DNA of 64,000 bases from Alphaproteobacteria bacterium (GCA_017937705.1 JAGBDC010000026.1:51830-115829), one strand, 5' to 3'. Shown: positions 33,785 to 42,149, numbered from the stretch's first letter. The notes: a model not told the origin generated them from the letters alone. Made by a program: numbers and translations.

Positions 33785-33921
33785 AATCTTTCTCCTAATA
33801 TACTCTATAAATAATCGTTTAATATGACAAAGGTCAAGCAATATTATAAATGGGGTATAAAATAAGTTTTGTTTTGCAATATAAAAAATCATCCCTATAT
33901 TAGAAAAAAAGTGAGGTAAAT

Positions 33922-34278
33922 ATGGCTGAAGATACATCCCCTTTAAAACAATTTTTCCCGATTGTTGCTCAAAATTATATTCGATCGGTTGTTGCCGCTA
34001 AAATCATCGAAGCTCAAGACAATGGGCAAAATGACATCCCTGTAATAAAGTTTAAGATATCTCCCCAATATTATCAACAAATCACAACTTGTGAAGTGCA
34101 AACTCCATTAATCGGGTTGATGTGTAACTATGATGAAAATGCCGGAATTTTACAAATTACTCCCGAACAATATTTCGTAGATTTATACCAAAACAAAATT
34201 ATGCGTGATGTTGCAATAAAACAATTTAAAGAAAACTTTGAGCGTCACATTAATTTTATAACTTTACTCAATGAATAA
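33922..34278 (+). CDS. Protein of unknown function
   Basis: A 118-residue soluble protein (MAEDTSPLKQFFPIVAQNYIRS...) with a GAGG ribosome site and VIKFKISPQYYQQITTCEVQTPLIGLM. No family recognised. It overlaps nothing and ends before a clear terminator, divergent from the MbfA-like gene. Confidence 0.62.
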   Translation: MAEDTSPLKQFFPIVAQNYIRSVVAAKIIEAQDNGQNDIPVIKFKISPQYYQQITTCEVQTPLIGLMCNYDENAGILQITPEQYFVDLYQNKIMRDVAIKQFKENFERHINFITLLNE

Positions 34279-34281
34279 AAA

Positions 34282-34316
34282 GAAAAACGGTTCGGGTTTT
34301 TATGCCGGAACCGTTT
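34282..34316. terminator. Bidirectional terminator
   Basis: AAACGGTTC pairs with GAACCGTTT with an inner CGG/CCG pairing (34286-34316); the A run on the left gives T residues for the minus-strand gene. Confidence 0.75.
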
Positions 34317-34345
34317 AATAAATTGAAGTTTTAAGGGGCTGTAAG

Positions 34346-34480
34346 CTAGTGAGTAACTACACGACCGTTCTTGCGTTTGCTGGACTTTTTCATCCTATCA
34401 CGTTCACGCTGATACTCGGTCTGCTCTTTTTTCTTACGAATAGCGCCTTTTTCTTTCTTACTGTTAGATTTTCTAGCCAT
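34346..34480 (-). CDS. Very small basic protein (44 residues)
   Basis: A 44-residue, strongly basic frame beginning MARKSNSKKEKGAIRKKKEQ and ending KRKNGRVVTH, directly followed by a hairpin terminator. The high Lys/Arg content suggests RNA or DNA binding, but this is only inference. No Shine-Dalgarno sequence. The clean codon use and terminator placement are the only support. Confidence 0.5.
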   Translation of the reverse strand: MARKSNSKKEKGAIRKKKEQTEYQRERDRMKKSSKRKNGRVVTH

Positions 34481-34567
34481 AACTAAAATGTGTTAAAGGT
34501 TAATAATTAGAATAACAATCACAAATAGGACTGCCTTTTACACCTTTTAAATCATTAATGTCAAGAA

Positions 34568-35062
34568 CTAAATAAACGGATTATAGGCCCATTGTAATAA
34601 TGCCTGTCTTTGTCTCGGTCGACAATCTTCATCGAACGGCATACAATTTTTTTCTATTTGCACTTTATGTCTTTTGAAAGCACGCCATCGTTTAATCTGC
34701 AACTCATCAATCCCTAAAATTCTACGCCCCATATAATAACGACAATACCACTGAAACCACCCTCTTACATCGGGAGCCAGAATCCACCCCTTATTTTGCC
34801 AATCTGATAATGAAAGACGAGATTTTATCTGAAAATGATTACACCTTATATCCGGTTTATTATAAGAAAGTTTTGCATTGTCAAACCAATCAGACGGAAA
34901 CTCATTTTTACAGTCATTCAGATAATGCCCTTCAAAAACACCTAACTCCAACATTTGTTTCGGTGTCAGTTCCGGTTCAAAACCAAAACCGAAATCTCTT
35001 CCCATCGGGGCAACCAAATCATAACTGTAATTTTGTTGCATTTTATCATTTACGACAATCAT
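34568..35062 (-). CDS. Conserved protein of unknown function
   Basis: A 164-residue protein with ELTPKQMLELGVFEGHYLNDCKNEFPSDWF, then GWFQWYCRYYMGRRILGIDELQIKRWRAFKRH and CRPRQRQALLQWAYN. I recognise this motif set as a widely conserved bacterial family of unknown function; the many Trp, Tyr and Arg residues suggest a nucleic-acid or metabolite pocket. AGGAG ribosome site. The next gene on the same strand, 31 bases upstream, encodes a MazG-like protein. Confidence 0.72.
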   Translation of the reverse strand: MIVVNDKMQQNYSYDLVAPMGRDFGFGFEPELTPKQMLELGVFEGHYLNDCKNEFPSDWFDNAKLSYNKPDIRCNHFQIKSRLSLSDWQNKGWILAPDVRGWFQWYCRYYMGRRILGIDELQIKRWRAFKRHKVQIEKNCMPFDEDCRPRQRQALLQWAYNPFI

Positions 35063-35093
35063 ATTTTTCTCCTATGATTGCCATATAATCATT

Positions 35094-35423
35094 TTATAAT
35101 CTTTTCCAAACTCGAGATTTATTTTTTTCTTCTTTTTCCCGAAAAGCTTCTTCTAAATTTATGTTATGCATATTTGCCAAAGAACAAAGATATATAAAAA
35201 CATCAGCCAATTCTTCTTTAACATTTCCTGCAACCGAACCGCTTCCTATTGACCCGTTTTTGGATGTTTTTCTTATTGCCGAAATCAGCTCTCCACATTC
35301 TTCTGCCAACAAACAACATTCATAAAATTTGTCGGTCAAGTTAAACCCGCGTTCCTGTTTCATTTGCATAACATAATCCTGAAAATCTTTTAACGTCGGA
35401 TTTTGCTTCAATTCTAAAGTCAT
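35094..35423 (-). CDS. MazG-like nucleoside triphosphate pyrophosphohydrolase
   Basis: A 109-residue single-domain MazG-like enzyme with the metal-binding EECGEL (residues about 42-47) and EELADVFIY (about 70-78). Such enzymes hydrolyse NTPs or modified dNTPs to monophosphates, cleaning the nucleotide pool. Start ATG at 35423 with GGAG nearby. It is probably in one unit with the conserved gene at 34568. Confidence 0.85.
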   Translation of the reverse strand: MTLELKQNPTLKDFQDYVMQMKQERGFNLTDKFYECCLLAEECGELISAIRKTSKNGSIGSGSVAGNVKEELADVFIYLCSLANMHNINLEEAFREKEEKNKSRVWKRL

Positions 35424-35513
35424 ACCAGTCTCCTTTTTTTGTTGGAATAATATATAAAAATTGTTTACTTGTTAACCCTAAAAAATTATTATCCTCTTAT
35501 TAAGGAGAAAACT

Positions 35514-36458
35514 ATGCTGAAACTAATAGAACCATGCAAAGAATATTTATCCGCCGTTATCGATTTTTTACCTGAAACGGAAAATGATAACGCAAAAGAA
35601 TATATGGTTAATTCCGTTAAAAATCTTTTGAAATATATCCCACAAAATTTTGATGAATATTTGCAACTTTTATATAATGAAAAGAACAGTATCGGCCTAA
35701 AAGAAGGATATGTTGCACAAACTACTTTTTGGCTGGTGGATGATGACCGATTTATCGGAACATTTGCATTACGTCATAACCTTGCCCCTTCTTTATTGCA
35801 AAGAGGCGGACATATCGCCTATTATATTCGCCCATCCGAGCGACAAAAAGGATATGCTTTTAAGGGGCTAAAACTTTGTCTTGAAGAGGCAAAAAAACTG
35901 GGAATAGAAAAGGCTCTTATAACTTGCAATGACAAAAATATCGCCTCTTACAAAACCATGCACAAAATGATGATTGAAATGGGAGGAAACGAAGTTGCTC
36001 CGACCCAAATAGGAGATATTACCGAAAGACGAGTATGGATATATACAGACAAACGACACAACGGGAAAATGCGTGTTTTGGCCATCGCCGTAATTAAGAA
36101 AGATAATAAAGTTTTGGCAATAAAAGGATATGACGAAAAGAAAGATGAATATTTTTATCGTCTTCCCGGCGGAGGAATAGAATTTGGCGAAAAAGCGGAA
36201 CAAACACTGCATCGTGAGTTTATGGAAGAATTAGGATTAAATATAATCGTAAAAAAACAACTTGGAGTATCGGAAAATATTTTTGAATTTAACGGCAAAA
36301 AAGGACATGAAATTGTAATAGCTTTTGAAGCTACTTTAGAAGAAGAACAAATGAAAAAACAACAATTTCCGATGCTCGAACAAGAATTTGAAGGTAAATA
36401 TGCCGAATTTGTAGAAATTACACCGGATAAACACATTTATCCTATCGGAATTTTATAA
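35514..36458 (+). CDS. GNAT acetyltransferase-Nudix hydrolase fusion
   Basis: A 314-residue two-domain protein. Residues 1-180 are a GNAT acetyltransferase (FIGTFALRHNL, GGHIAYYIRPSERQKGYAFKGLKLCLEEAKKLGI, then YKTMHKMMIEMGG). From about 186 a Nudix domain follows with the box GGIEFGEKAEQTLHREFMEELGL, matching GX5EX7REUXEEXGU. The two domains are in one frame without an internal stop. The ATG at 35514 has AGGAG. Substrates are unknown; fusing the two may join acetylation with nucleotide or CoA-diphosphate cleavage. The IMPase-family gene follows after nine bases. Confidence 0.88.
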   Translation: MLKLIEPCKEYLSAVIDFLPETENDNAKEYMVNSVKNLLKYIPQNFDEYLQLLYNEKNSIGLKEGYVAQTTFWLVDDDRFIGTFALRHNLAPSLLQRGGHIAYYIRPSERQKGYAFKGLKLCLEEAKKLGIEKALITCNDKNIASYKTMHKMMIEMGGNEVAPTQIGDITERRVWIYTDKRHNGKMRVLAIAVIKKDNKVLAIKGYDEKKDEYFYRLPGGGIEFGEKAEQTLHREFMEELGLNIIVKKQLGVSENIFEFNGKKGHEIVIAFEATLEEEQMKKQQFPMLEQEFEGKYAEFVEITPDKHIYPIGIL

Positions 36459-36467
36459 GAGGAAAAA

Positions 36468-37292
36468 ATGATAGAAAAAATTAAAAAATTTGTTTTGGAA
36501 GCAGGACAATATGCCATTAATAAAAAAGGCAGAGATAAACACAATATCAATTTTAAATGGGGAGAAGAAGCCGTTAGCTCTATGGTTACGGAAGTAGATT
36601 TGCATATCAGCAAAATGTTTCATGATTTTGTAAAACAAAACTTTTCTCATCTCAACTATATGATTATTGATGAAGAAAGCTTAAGCCAAATTGAAGGCGA
36701 TATTTTTGAACAAGTAAAAAATACCGAATATCAATTTATTTTAGACCCGATTGACGGCACCATAAATTATGCAGCGGATATTCCTCTTTATGGTGTTCTT
36801 GTATCAGTTTTCAAATATGGAAAACCTCTATATGGCTTTATATATGCCCCCGATTTAGATGAATTTGTATATACTGACGGCAAGCAAGTTTGTTATGAAC
36901 ACAAAGGTATAAAAACAATTATCCCCCCCCACTCGCCGACTGTTTCTAAAGTTATACAAGGACATCCATGGGCTGTTAATCTGAAGCCAAATCATTTCAG
37001 CGGAAAATATGTAATGCAAGACTATTTTTCGGCAGCAATATATTTGCTCTATCTGATAATCGGTAAAGTTAAAGGAGTTTTTGTACGTGCCAACATTTGG
37101 GACGTTGCTCCGGCATTAGCAATTTGCAAAGTTTTGGGAATGGGATTTTATGACTATTATAGCAAAGAAGAAATAACCGAATTTTCTGAAAAATATTTTC
37201 GCCCTAATTGTCGGGCAAAAGCTATGCGAATTGCCTGTTTTAAAGAGGATTTTGAAACCATAAAATCCATAAGCGAAAGTATCATAGAATAA
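36468..37292 (+). CDS. Inositol monophosphatase-family phosphatase
   Basis: A 274-residue Mg2+-dependent phosphatase of the IMPase/CysQ superfamily: DEES (metal-binding), DPIDGTINYAADIPLYGVLVS and WDVAPALAI. Possible substrates include inositol-1-phosphate, 3'-phosphoadenosine or fructose-1,6-bisphosphate; the sequence does not decide. AGAGGA ribosome site, directly after the GNAT-Nudix gene. Confidence 0.88.
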   Translation: MIEKIKKFVLEAGQYAINKKGRDKHNINFKWGEEAVSSMVTEVDLHISKMFHDFVKQNFSHLNYMIIDEESLSQIEGDIFEQVKNTEYQFILDPIDGTINYAADIPLYGVLVSVFKYGKPLYGFIYAPDLDEFVYTDGKQVCYEHKGIKTIIPPHSPTVSKVIQGHPWAVNLKPNHFSGKYVMQDYFSAAIYLLYLIIGKVKGVFVRANIWDVAPALAICKVLGMGFYDYYSKEEITEFSEKYFRPNCRAKAMRIACFKEDFETIKSISESIIE

Positions 37293-37326
37293 AAAAAAAG
37301 TTCGGAATAAAATTCCGAACTTTTTA
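37291..37326. terminator. Bidirectional terminator
   Basis: AAAAAGTTCGGAAT pairs with ATTCCGAACTTTTT (37296-37325); between convergent genes. Confidence 0.8.
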
Positions 37327-37342
37327 ATTTATCAATTACAGA

Positions 37343-37954
37343 TTAGCGATACAAATTTTCCCTACCGACAACTTTAGTCAGCAAAGGAACAACTTTGTCC
37401 CCATACTTAATATCGCAATAAAATGTAAAAACGGAAGCCCTGTATACATTATCCCCTATTTTAATATCATCGATTTTTTCCTCTGAAAAATCTCGAATTT
37501 CAAAATTAAATTCAGGATAAGGCATATTCATCGTCTTTCCCAAAGCTTCTACCCTTGCCTTTTCGTTAATATAACGGAAAGGAACTTGATATTCCATACC
37601 ATTGTACGTAGCATAAATGACACATTCTTTTTCAGTTTTTGTCAGTATTTTCACTGTTTTTTCAGAAACTGTTTTCTCTTCGACCGGCGAACCTAAACAA
37701 TTAAATGCCAGCTTAGAAAATACAACATCCACGGTGTCAATTTTAGTTTGTTCAACAGCAGAAACATGATTAAGATTTACCCCATAGGTTTCACCACCGG
37801 TGACAACATACGAATAAATTCCGTTTTCAGTTATTTCGTAGCCCTTATCTTCAATGTCTGAAAAGTTTGGAATATCAAACAAATCCGCAAGGTTACAAGC
37901 AGTAAGCATACATCCCGTAGCCCACACTGCAAAAAGTGTTATGAATCGTCTCAT
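37343..37954 (-). CDS. Lipoprotein, paralogue A
   Basis: A 203-residue lipoprotein precursor: MRRFITLFAVWATGCMLTAC with lipobox LTAC (Cys20). The mature part aligns with the lipoprotein at 38626: ENGIYSYVVTGGETYGVNLNHV vs DAGITSYVVSNGRTYEVMLDNV, and MPYPEFNFEIRDFSEEKIDD vs MPYPELNFELKGISEEELPD. They are therefore diverged duplicates. Function unknown; it would be anchored in the outer or inner membrane. No Shine-Dalgarno sequence; a near-consensus promoter lies about 35 bases upstream. Confidence 0.78.
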   Translation of the reverse strand: MRRFITLFAVWATGCMLTACNLADLFDIPNFSDIEDKGYEITENGIYSYVVTGGETYGVNLNHVSAVEQTKIDTVDVVFSKLAFNCLGSPVEEKTVSEKTVKILTKTEKECVIYATYNGMEYQVPFRYINEKARVEALGKTMNMPYPEFNFEIRDFSEEKIDDIKIGDNVYRASVFTFYCDIKYGDKVVPLLTKVVGRENLYR

Positions 37955-37989
37955 AATAAGTAGATTTAGTAATTAAGAATATATCCGGC

Positions 37990-38018
37990 ACAATAGCACA
38001 TTTTCAACAAACTGTCAA
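37990..38018 (-). promoter_or_regulatory. Promoter of lipoprotein A
   Basis: On the minus strand TTGACA (38018-38013), 17-base spacer, TATTGT (37995-37990). Confidence 0.65.
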
Positions 38019-38033
38019 ATATTCACTCATAAA

Positions 38034-38066
38034 AAAAGAGTTCAGAATCAGATTCCAAACTCTTTA
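38034..38066 (-). terminator. Terminator of the middle lipoprotein gene
   Basis: AAAGAGTT pairs with AACTCTTT with an inner GAATC/GATTC pairing; followed by a T run on the minus strand. Confidence 0.7.
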
Positions 38067-38085
38067 ACTTTCATAGCCTTAAAAG

Positions 38086-38505
38086 CTAAAAACGACTTTT
38101 ACGATTGTATTCGTCCATAGTTTCCTGCTTCGTCTTATTCTCAATGAACGTGACTCTATCATCTGCAACCTTAATCACACAAATATCACCCTCGTTCACA
38201 TAGAAAGGAGAATGATGTTTCATGTTCCTATATTCGTTAAAATAAACGAATTCTGCATAAGTTTCATCAGAGAAAACTATATGCACATGTTCCGACACAC
38301 CATGAGCCTTAGGTTGCTTCCAAACCGCGATAGCCTTCACGGTCTTAAGTTCACCCTCAATGTCAGGAGAATTTCTCACAGCCTGAACATCATAAGACAC
38401 ATCCTTCAGATATCCGCCTTTCGGCGTATTATCAGAAGATGAACAAGAAACAAATACAAACACCGAAACGATAGCCATAAGGCCAAAAGCAATAATTTTT
38501 TTCAT
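38086..38505 (-). CDS. Small lipoprotein between paralogues A and B
   Basis: A 139-residue lipoprotein precursor: MKKIIAFGLMAIVSVFVFVSC with lipobox FVSC followed by SSSDN, then a domain with DVQAVRNSPDIEGELKTVKAIAVWKQPKAHG and EHVHIVFSDETYAEFVYFNEY. The CSSSDN start is reminiscent of Bacteroidota lipoproteins. Not a paralogue of its two neighbours. It has its own consensus promoter and terminator; no Shine-Dalgarno sequence. Either ATG (38511 or 38505) is possible. Confidence 0.72.
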   Translation of the reverse strand: MKKIIAFGLMAIVSVFVFVSCSSSDNTPKGGYLKDVSYDVQAVRNSPDIEGELKTVKAIAVWKQPKAHGVSEHVHIVFSDETYAEFVYFNEYRNMKHHSPFYVNEGDICVIKVADDRVTFIENKTKQETMDEYNRKSRF

Positions 38506-38532
38506 ATACATACTAATTTAGTTTAGAGCTTT

Positions 38533-38561
38533 ATTATACGCAAAAAGATATTTTTTGTCAA
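38533..38561 (-). promoter_or_regulatory. Consensus sigma-70 promoter of the small lipoprotein gene
   Basis: On the minus strand TTGACA (38561-38556), exactly 17 bases, TATAAT (38538-38533): a perfect match to the housekeeping consensus. Confidence 0.8.
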
Positions 38562-38571
38562 ATTATTAAAA

Positions 38572-38600
38572 AAGGAAAAACCCTGCTACAAAGCAGGGTT
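38572..38600 (-). terminator. Terminator of lipoprotein B
   Basis: AACCCTGC pairs with GCAGGGTT (arms 38593-38600 and 38579-38586), followed by TTTTTCC on the minus strand. Confidence 0.8.
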
Positions 38601-38625
38601 AAACCGAAACGGAAATGGATTAAGA

Positions 38626-39297
38626 TTATAAATCTACATCCACATTCCCTCCATCTTCCCAATCACCAACTGACGGATCAAATGTGATAGGAATTTTTCT
38701 CTGCACGGCAATAATGTCCGTACTAAGAGGAACTACCATACCCTCATACTGAACTTCGCAAGCGAAGGTCAATCTTGAAGCATAGTACTCTTCACCCTCT
38801 GCAACCTTAATATCCGGAAGCTCCTCCTCGCTAATTCCTTTGAGCTCAAAATTAAGCTCCGGATACGGCATGGAATAACCATCGATAGACGCTGTCTCCT
38901 GAATAAAATAGAATGGTATTCTTTCCTGAATGCCATCAATTTTTGCTCGGATTCTATATAACGTCTTGGTTTTTTCAATGCCTCTGCCAAGATTCTCTGT
39001 AACGAGCTCTCCCTGCCAAGTTGGGCTCAAAAGGTACGCCTCTTTCAGCTTCGCAAAAGAAACAGCCAGTGTGTCTGTTTTCTCCTGCTCTTGATGCACA
39101 ACATTGTCAAGCATTACCTCATAGGTCCTTCCGTTGGAAACGACATAAGAAGTGATACCAGCATCTGTTACCTCCACGCCACTACTTTCAATCTCTAATG
39201 GATTGAAATTTGAAGCCATGTCGACAATCTCGGTCTTAACGCACGCAGTCAGCATACATCCTGTAGCCAATACTGCAAAAAGAAAAAATCTTTTCAT
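38626..39297 (-). CDS. Lipoprotein, paralogue B
   Basis: A 223-residue lipoprotein precursor: MKRFFLFAVLATGCMLTAC (lipobox LTAC) followed by a mature domain homologous to lipoprotein A, including the shared ATGCMLTAC signal end, MPYPE.NFE and the C-terminal VVPL block. It has a longer acidic end (GDWEDGGNVDVDL). I chose the ATG at 39297, which gives a normal lipoprotein signal; 39327 would add ten residues. Own promoter and terminator; no Shine-Dalgarno sequence. Confidence 0.78.
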   Translation of the reverse strand: MKRFFLFAVLATGCMLTACVKTEIVDMASNFNPLEIESSGVEVTDAGITSYVVSNGRTYEVMLDNVVHQEQEKTDTLAVSFAKLKEAYLLSPTWQGELVTENLGRGIEKTKTLYRIRAKIDGIQERIPFYFIQETASIDGYSMPYPELNFELKGISEEELPDIKVAEGEEYYASRLTFACEVQYEGMVVPLSTDIIAVQRKIPITFDPSVGDWEDGGNVDVDL

Positions 39298-39338
39298 ATA
39301 GCACAATAGTTTTTTAGTAATATACATTCAATAAGCCG

Positions 39339-39366
39339 ATTATAGCACTTTTTTGTCTAAAGTCAA
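39339..39366 (-). promoter_or_regulatory. Promoter of lipoprotein B
   Basis: On the minus strand TTGACT (39366-39361), 16-base spacer, TATAAT (39344-39339). Confidence 0.65.
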
Positions 39367-39377
39367 ACAATATTATT

Positions 39378-40310
39378 TTATAAAACATCCAAAGGTACAA
39401 TTTCAGCGACAACATCACCTTGCCAAATTATATGTGAAGGATTTGCAACCAATAAAATTCCGTCAATCGGAGATAAAACATTTAACGATTCGGATAAATT
39501 ATTACTTAAATTTATTTTAGCAATAACCTCTCCTTTTTTAACTTTTTTTCCCGTTTCTACTTCTAATTTCATCAATCCTGAACAATTTGCATAAATTTTA
39601 TTTCTTTTTTCAAAAACAACCTGTTGTTTTTCTTCTGTATTTTTTTCCGTTATCATCGAAAAACCGGACAACAAATTACATATTCCATCAAAAACCAGAC
39701 TTATTTTGTCTTCACAATATTCATCATGTCCGCCACATTCAATGGTTAAATTATCAATTTTTGCTCTATCCAGTGCGGCATTAAATGTTCCGAACAAACT
39801 CGGAATTGAGGCATCATCGGAATATTGATTATATTTTAGTCCCAATGTTTTTATATACGGTATATATTTTTTTTGAGTAAAAATTGCAAAAACATCGCTC
39901 ATTTTTGAAGTATGCAAATCCAATACAAAATCATTTTTTGTCGCTAATTCCATAATTTTTGCACAAACAAGTGAATTTATATCTCCGCCATAATTATCTA
40001 CAAAACAGCGATTAAAATCCTTTCCGTCAACAAAGCTGAATTTTCCGTTTGTAGCATAATATGTTCTTTGCATCCATGCCAAAGGATTGGCGTATGGTAC
40101 AATATGAACTTCACCGCATTGCAGATTATTCATCAAAAAATCATGCAGTTTATACAAAACCCATTGCGAAGTTTCTCCACCATGTAAACCAGATTGGATA
40201 TAGATTTTTTTCCCTTCTTTTCCGGTAGAATAAACAAACTCATTTATTGCGATTTCTACACCACCGCCGGCTTCAGATACTTTATGAACTACCTTTTTAT
40301 ACTCAACCAT
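39378..40310 (-). CDS. Succinylglutamate desuccinylase/aspartoacylase-family deacylase
   Basis: A 310-residue M14-type zinc hydrolase. SGLHGGETSQ near residue 42 gives the His and Glu zinc ligands, FVLDLHTS near 150 the third, NPLAW and DGKDFNRCF match the substrate region, and NLTIECGGHDE gives the catalytic Glu. The last 60 residues (LMKLEVETGKKVKKGEVIAKI..SPIDGILL) form a barrel-sandwich hybrid domain. The family removes acyl groups from N-acyl amino acids. It lies nine bases after an ATP-grasp ligase gene, so the two likely act on related compounds. Confidence 0.85.
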   Translation of the reverse strand: MVEYKKVVHKVSEAGGGVEIAINEFVYSTGKEGKKIYIQSGLHGGETSQWVLYKLHDFLMNNLQCGEVHIVPYANPLAWMQRTYYATNGKFSFVDGKDFNRCFVDNYGGDINSLVCAKIMELATKNDFVLDLHTSKMSDVFAIFTQKKYIPYIKTLGLKYNQYSDDASIPSLFGTFNAALDRAKIDNLTIECGGHDEYCEDKISLVFDGICNLLSGFSMITEKNTEEKQQVVFEKRNKIYANCSGLMKLEVETGKKVKKGEVIAKINLSNNLSESLNVLSPIDGILLVANPSHIIWQGDVVAEIVPLDVL

Positions 40311-40319
40311 CTTATTCTC

Positions 40320-42023
40320 CTATTTTTCCCAACCTGATTTTTGGCACGGAAAAGCAGACATTTGTTGTTCAAATTGTTTATTATAATCCTTGCCGAATAT
40401 TGAACCATATAAATCCTTTATAATTGGTAACCATTTCGGATTTACTGCAACTTTGCCGTCACTAATATTAAACGGAGAAGAACCGTTTTTAGCCTTTCCG
40501 ACAATACGCAAAATTTGAGCTCCGCTCGGAACTGATTGTCCTTTTTTCAAACTTACACCGGCAAGCCCTAAATATATTGTATCATTATTTAAATTAACAT
40601 TGGGAGCTTCTTGATATTTTTGCGAAAAATCCCAATTCCATTTTCCGCCTTCAGTTTTATGAACGGCATAAATCCCCGGTTGCAAATCGATAATAGAACT
40701 TGCAACTCCGGCTTGTTTCCCCATCATTTTTATATAAAAACTGCCATCACTTTGCAATGATTGTTCATATATTTTTGGTGAAACTTGCTTAATTTGATAA
40801 AAAAGTTTTTGTACTTTAGGTTGAGAACAATCTGCATAATTGGCAACAAATGCCAAACGATGTATTCCTACCAAATCAGAGTTTTCTGCATCAAGACTAA
40901 GTTGTTCCGTAGGGCCTTGTTGTCTGTCATTAATCTCATTAATCCAAATATGATTATTTTTATCGATAATCAAATCTGCTCCGGCAAGGCCTACTTTGCC
41001 GCATTTTCCCATTAATGCACCAAGTTTTTGAGCAATTTCATTTATTTTATCATTTATTTCAGGTGCAAATTCATATCCTAAAGAGTTACCCACTCCGTTT
41101 GATGAACTTTTGGTAAGATTTTTATCTCCGATTGCTTTTAATGATGCACGAGCCGCCAAAACAACCACATTATCATCACTAATCCCCATATTTTCGCCCC
41201 TGTTAAGTAACACATTAAGAGTCTGCGGATTGAACGCATCATCACCATCTTTCAATCCCCCCTTTATCATCCCGCCATTTTCTTTATCGGCAATCATATT
41301 ACCGACAAACATTGACATATTAGAGCAATAACCATCTATAAATTTTGCTACTTTCACATGTCCGTGATGCTGAACTATCACATCACAAAATTCATCAAAA
41401 TCAGCAACAATATCCGTTCCTTTACCACCACCGCTTTCAACATTTTCCGCACCGCAAGATTGCAAAACAACTTTACCGTTTTCGCCACAATATTTTGCAT
41501 ATAAATCATACATATCTTTATGTGACAAATTTTCGCTTATAACCACTTCGGAAGGAATAAAACAATCTTTTAAATCTGCTGTTTTTAATACTTTTTCTAA
41601 ATTCACTTTTTCTTCAAAAAACGAACGTAAATTTTGTTCGTTTGATAAGACTATATTTGCCTTTTTAAGTTTCAAATTATTTGACCAGTGACGACCTACC
41701 GGAGCCTCGATAAACAAAGCCACATCTTTTCCCCGTACAACATCATTAGGTATAGCTTTTACTATCTCATAAATTTCTTTCGGTGTTTCACTGATACCGG
41801 TAGTGTCAAATCCCGGACTATATTGCACAATACCGTCAAAAAGCTGTTGTTTAGGCGCTCCGCCTGCAATAATTGCTTTTCCGCCACAAGCGACAACATC
41901 TTCCAAAATTCCGCCTCGTTGAGGATAAAATGCCGGCATAACAAATAATACATCTTTTTGAGCCAATCCCTTTACTGTTGTCTCAAAAATTTCTTTTACT
42001 GCCAAATTCATTTTTTTATACAT
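40320..42023 (-). CDS. ATP-grasp ligase of unknown specificity
   Basis: A 567-residue protein. After a pre-ATP-grasp region (VLFVMPAFYPQRGGI), there is an ATP-grasp core: VVLQSCG..ESGGGKGTDIV (glycine-rich loop), KVAKFIDGYCSNMSMF, and GLAGADLIIDKNNHIWINEINDRQQGPTEQ (metal-binding Asp, Glu and Asn). About 170 further C-terminal residues are unassigned. ATP-grasp enzymes join a carboxylate, via acyl phosphate, to an amine or thiol. The product might be an amino-acid amide or dipeptide, given the ArgR-like neighbour and the deacylase partner; this is inference. I prefer the ATG at 42023 with GGAG upstream. Confidence 0.78.
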   Translation of the reverse strand: MYKKMNLAVKEIFETTVKGLAQKDVLFVMPAFYPQRGGILEDVVACGGKAIIAGGAPKQQLFDGIVQYSPGFDTTGISETPKEIYEIVKAIPNDVVRGKDVALFIEAPVGRHWSNNLKLKKANIVLSNEQNLRSFFEEKVNLEKVLKTADLKDCFIPSEVVISENLSHKDMYDLYAKYCGENGKVVLQSCGAENVESGGGKGTDIVADFDEFCDVIVQHHGHVKVAKFIDGYCSNMSMFVGNMIADKENGGMIKGGLKDGDDAFNPQTLNVLLNRGENMGISDDNVVVLAARASLKAIGDKNLTKSSSNGVGNSLGYEFAPEINDKINEIAQKLGALMGKCGKVGLAGADLIIDKNNHIWINEINDRQQGPTEQLSLDAENSDLVGIHRLAFVANYADCSQPKVQKLFYQIKQVSPKIYEQSLQSDGSFYIKMMGKQAGVASSIIDLQPGIYAVHKTEGGKWNWDFSQKYQEAPNVNLNNDTIYLGLAGVSLKKGQSVPSGAQILRIVGKAKNGSSPFNISDGKVAVNPKWLPIIKDLYGSIFGKDYNKQFEQQMSAFPCQKSGWEK

Positions 42024-42073
42024 TTTTATCTCCAACATATTTTTCTCATTTTTTCTTGGATTTTAATAAACTA

Positions 42074-42091
42074 TTTACAAAATAATGTAAA
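42074..42091. promoter_or_regulatory. Palindromic site in the divergent argR/ATP-grasp region
   Basis: TTTACA (42074-42079), six-base spacer, TGTAAA (42086-42091): a perfect inverted repeat between the divergent genes, possibly an operator for the leftward operon. Confidence 0.4.
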
Positions 42092-42097
42092 TAGTAT

Positions 42098-42135
42098 AAT
42101 GCATATTTATACATTTATTCGCATTTTTATACATA
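42098..42135. promoter_or_regulatory. Two tandem ARG-box-like operators
   Basis: Core TGCATATTTATACA at 42100-42113 fits TGNATWWWWATNCA fully; a second core CGCATTTTTATACA at 42120-42133 fits with one mismatch. The starts are 20 bases apart, close to the usual spacing of paired ARG boxes. They cover the region just upstream of the argR-like start, so autoregulation and control of the divergent ligase operon are likely. Confidence 0.55.
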
Positions 42136-42149
42136 AAGGAGTAAGATTT

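Noticed and set aside
33785-33937. N-terminal extension of the ferritin-like/VIT protein
   Set aside because: The internal ATG at 33784 has a strong AGGAG and begins the ferritin-like domain; the extension contains the likely promoter.
41958-42149. N-terminal extension of the argR-like gene
   Set aside because: It would cross the promoter and ARG-box region and overlap the ATP-grasp gene; the ATG at 42150 has an AGGAG site and gives normal ArgR length.
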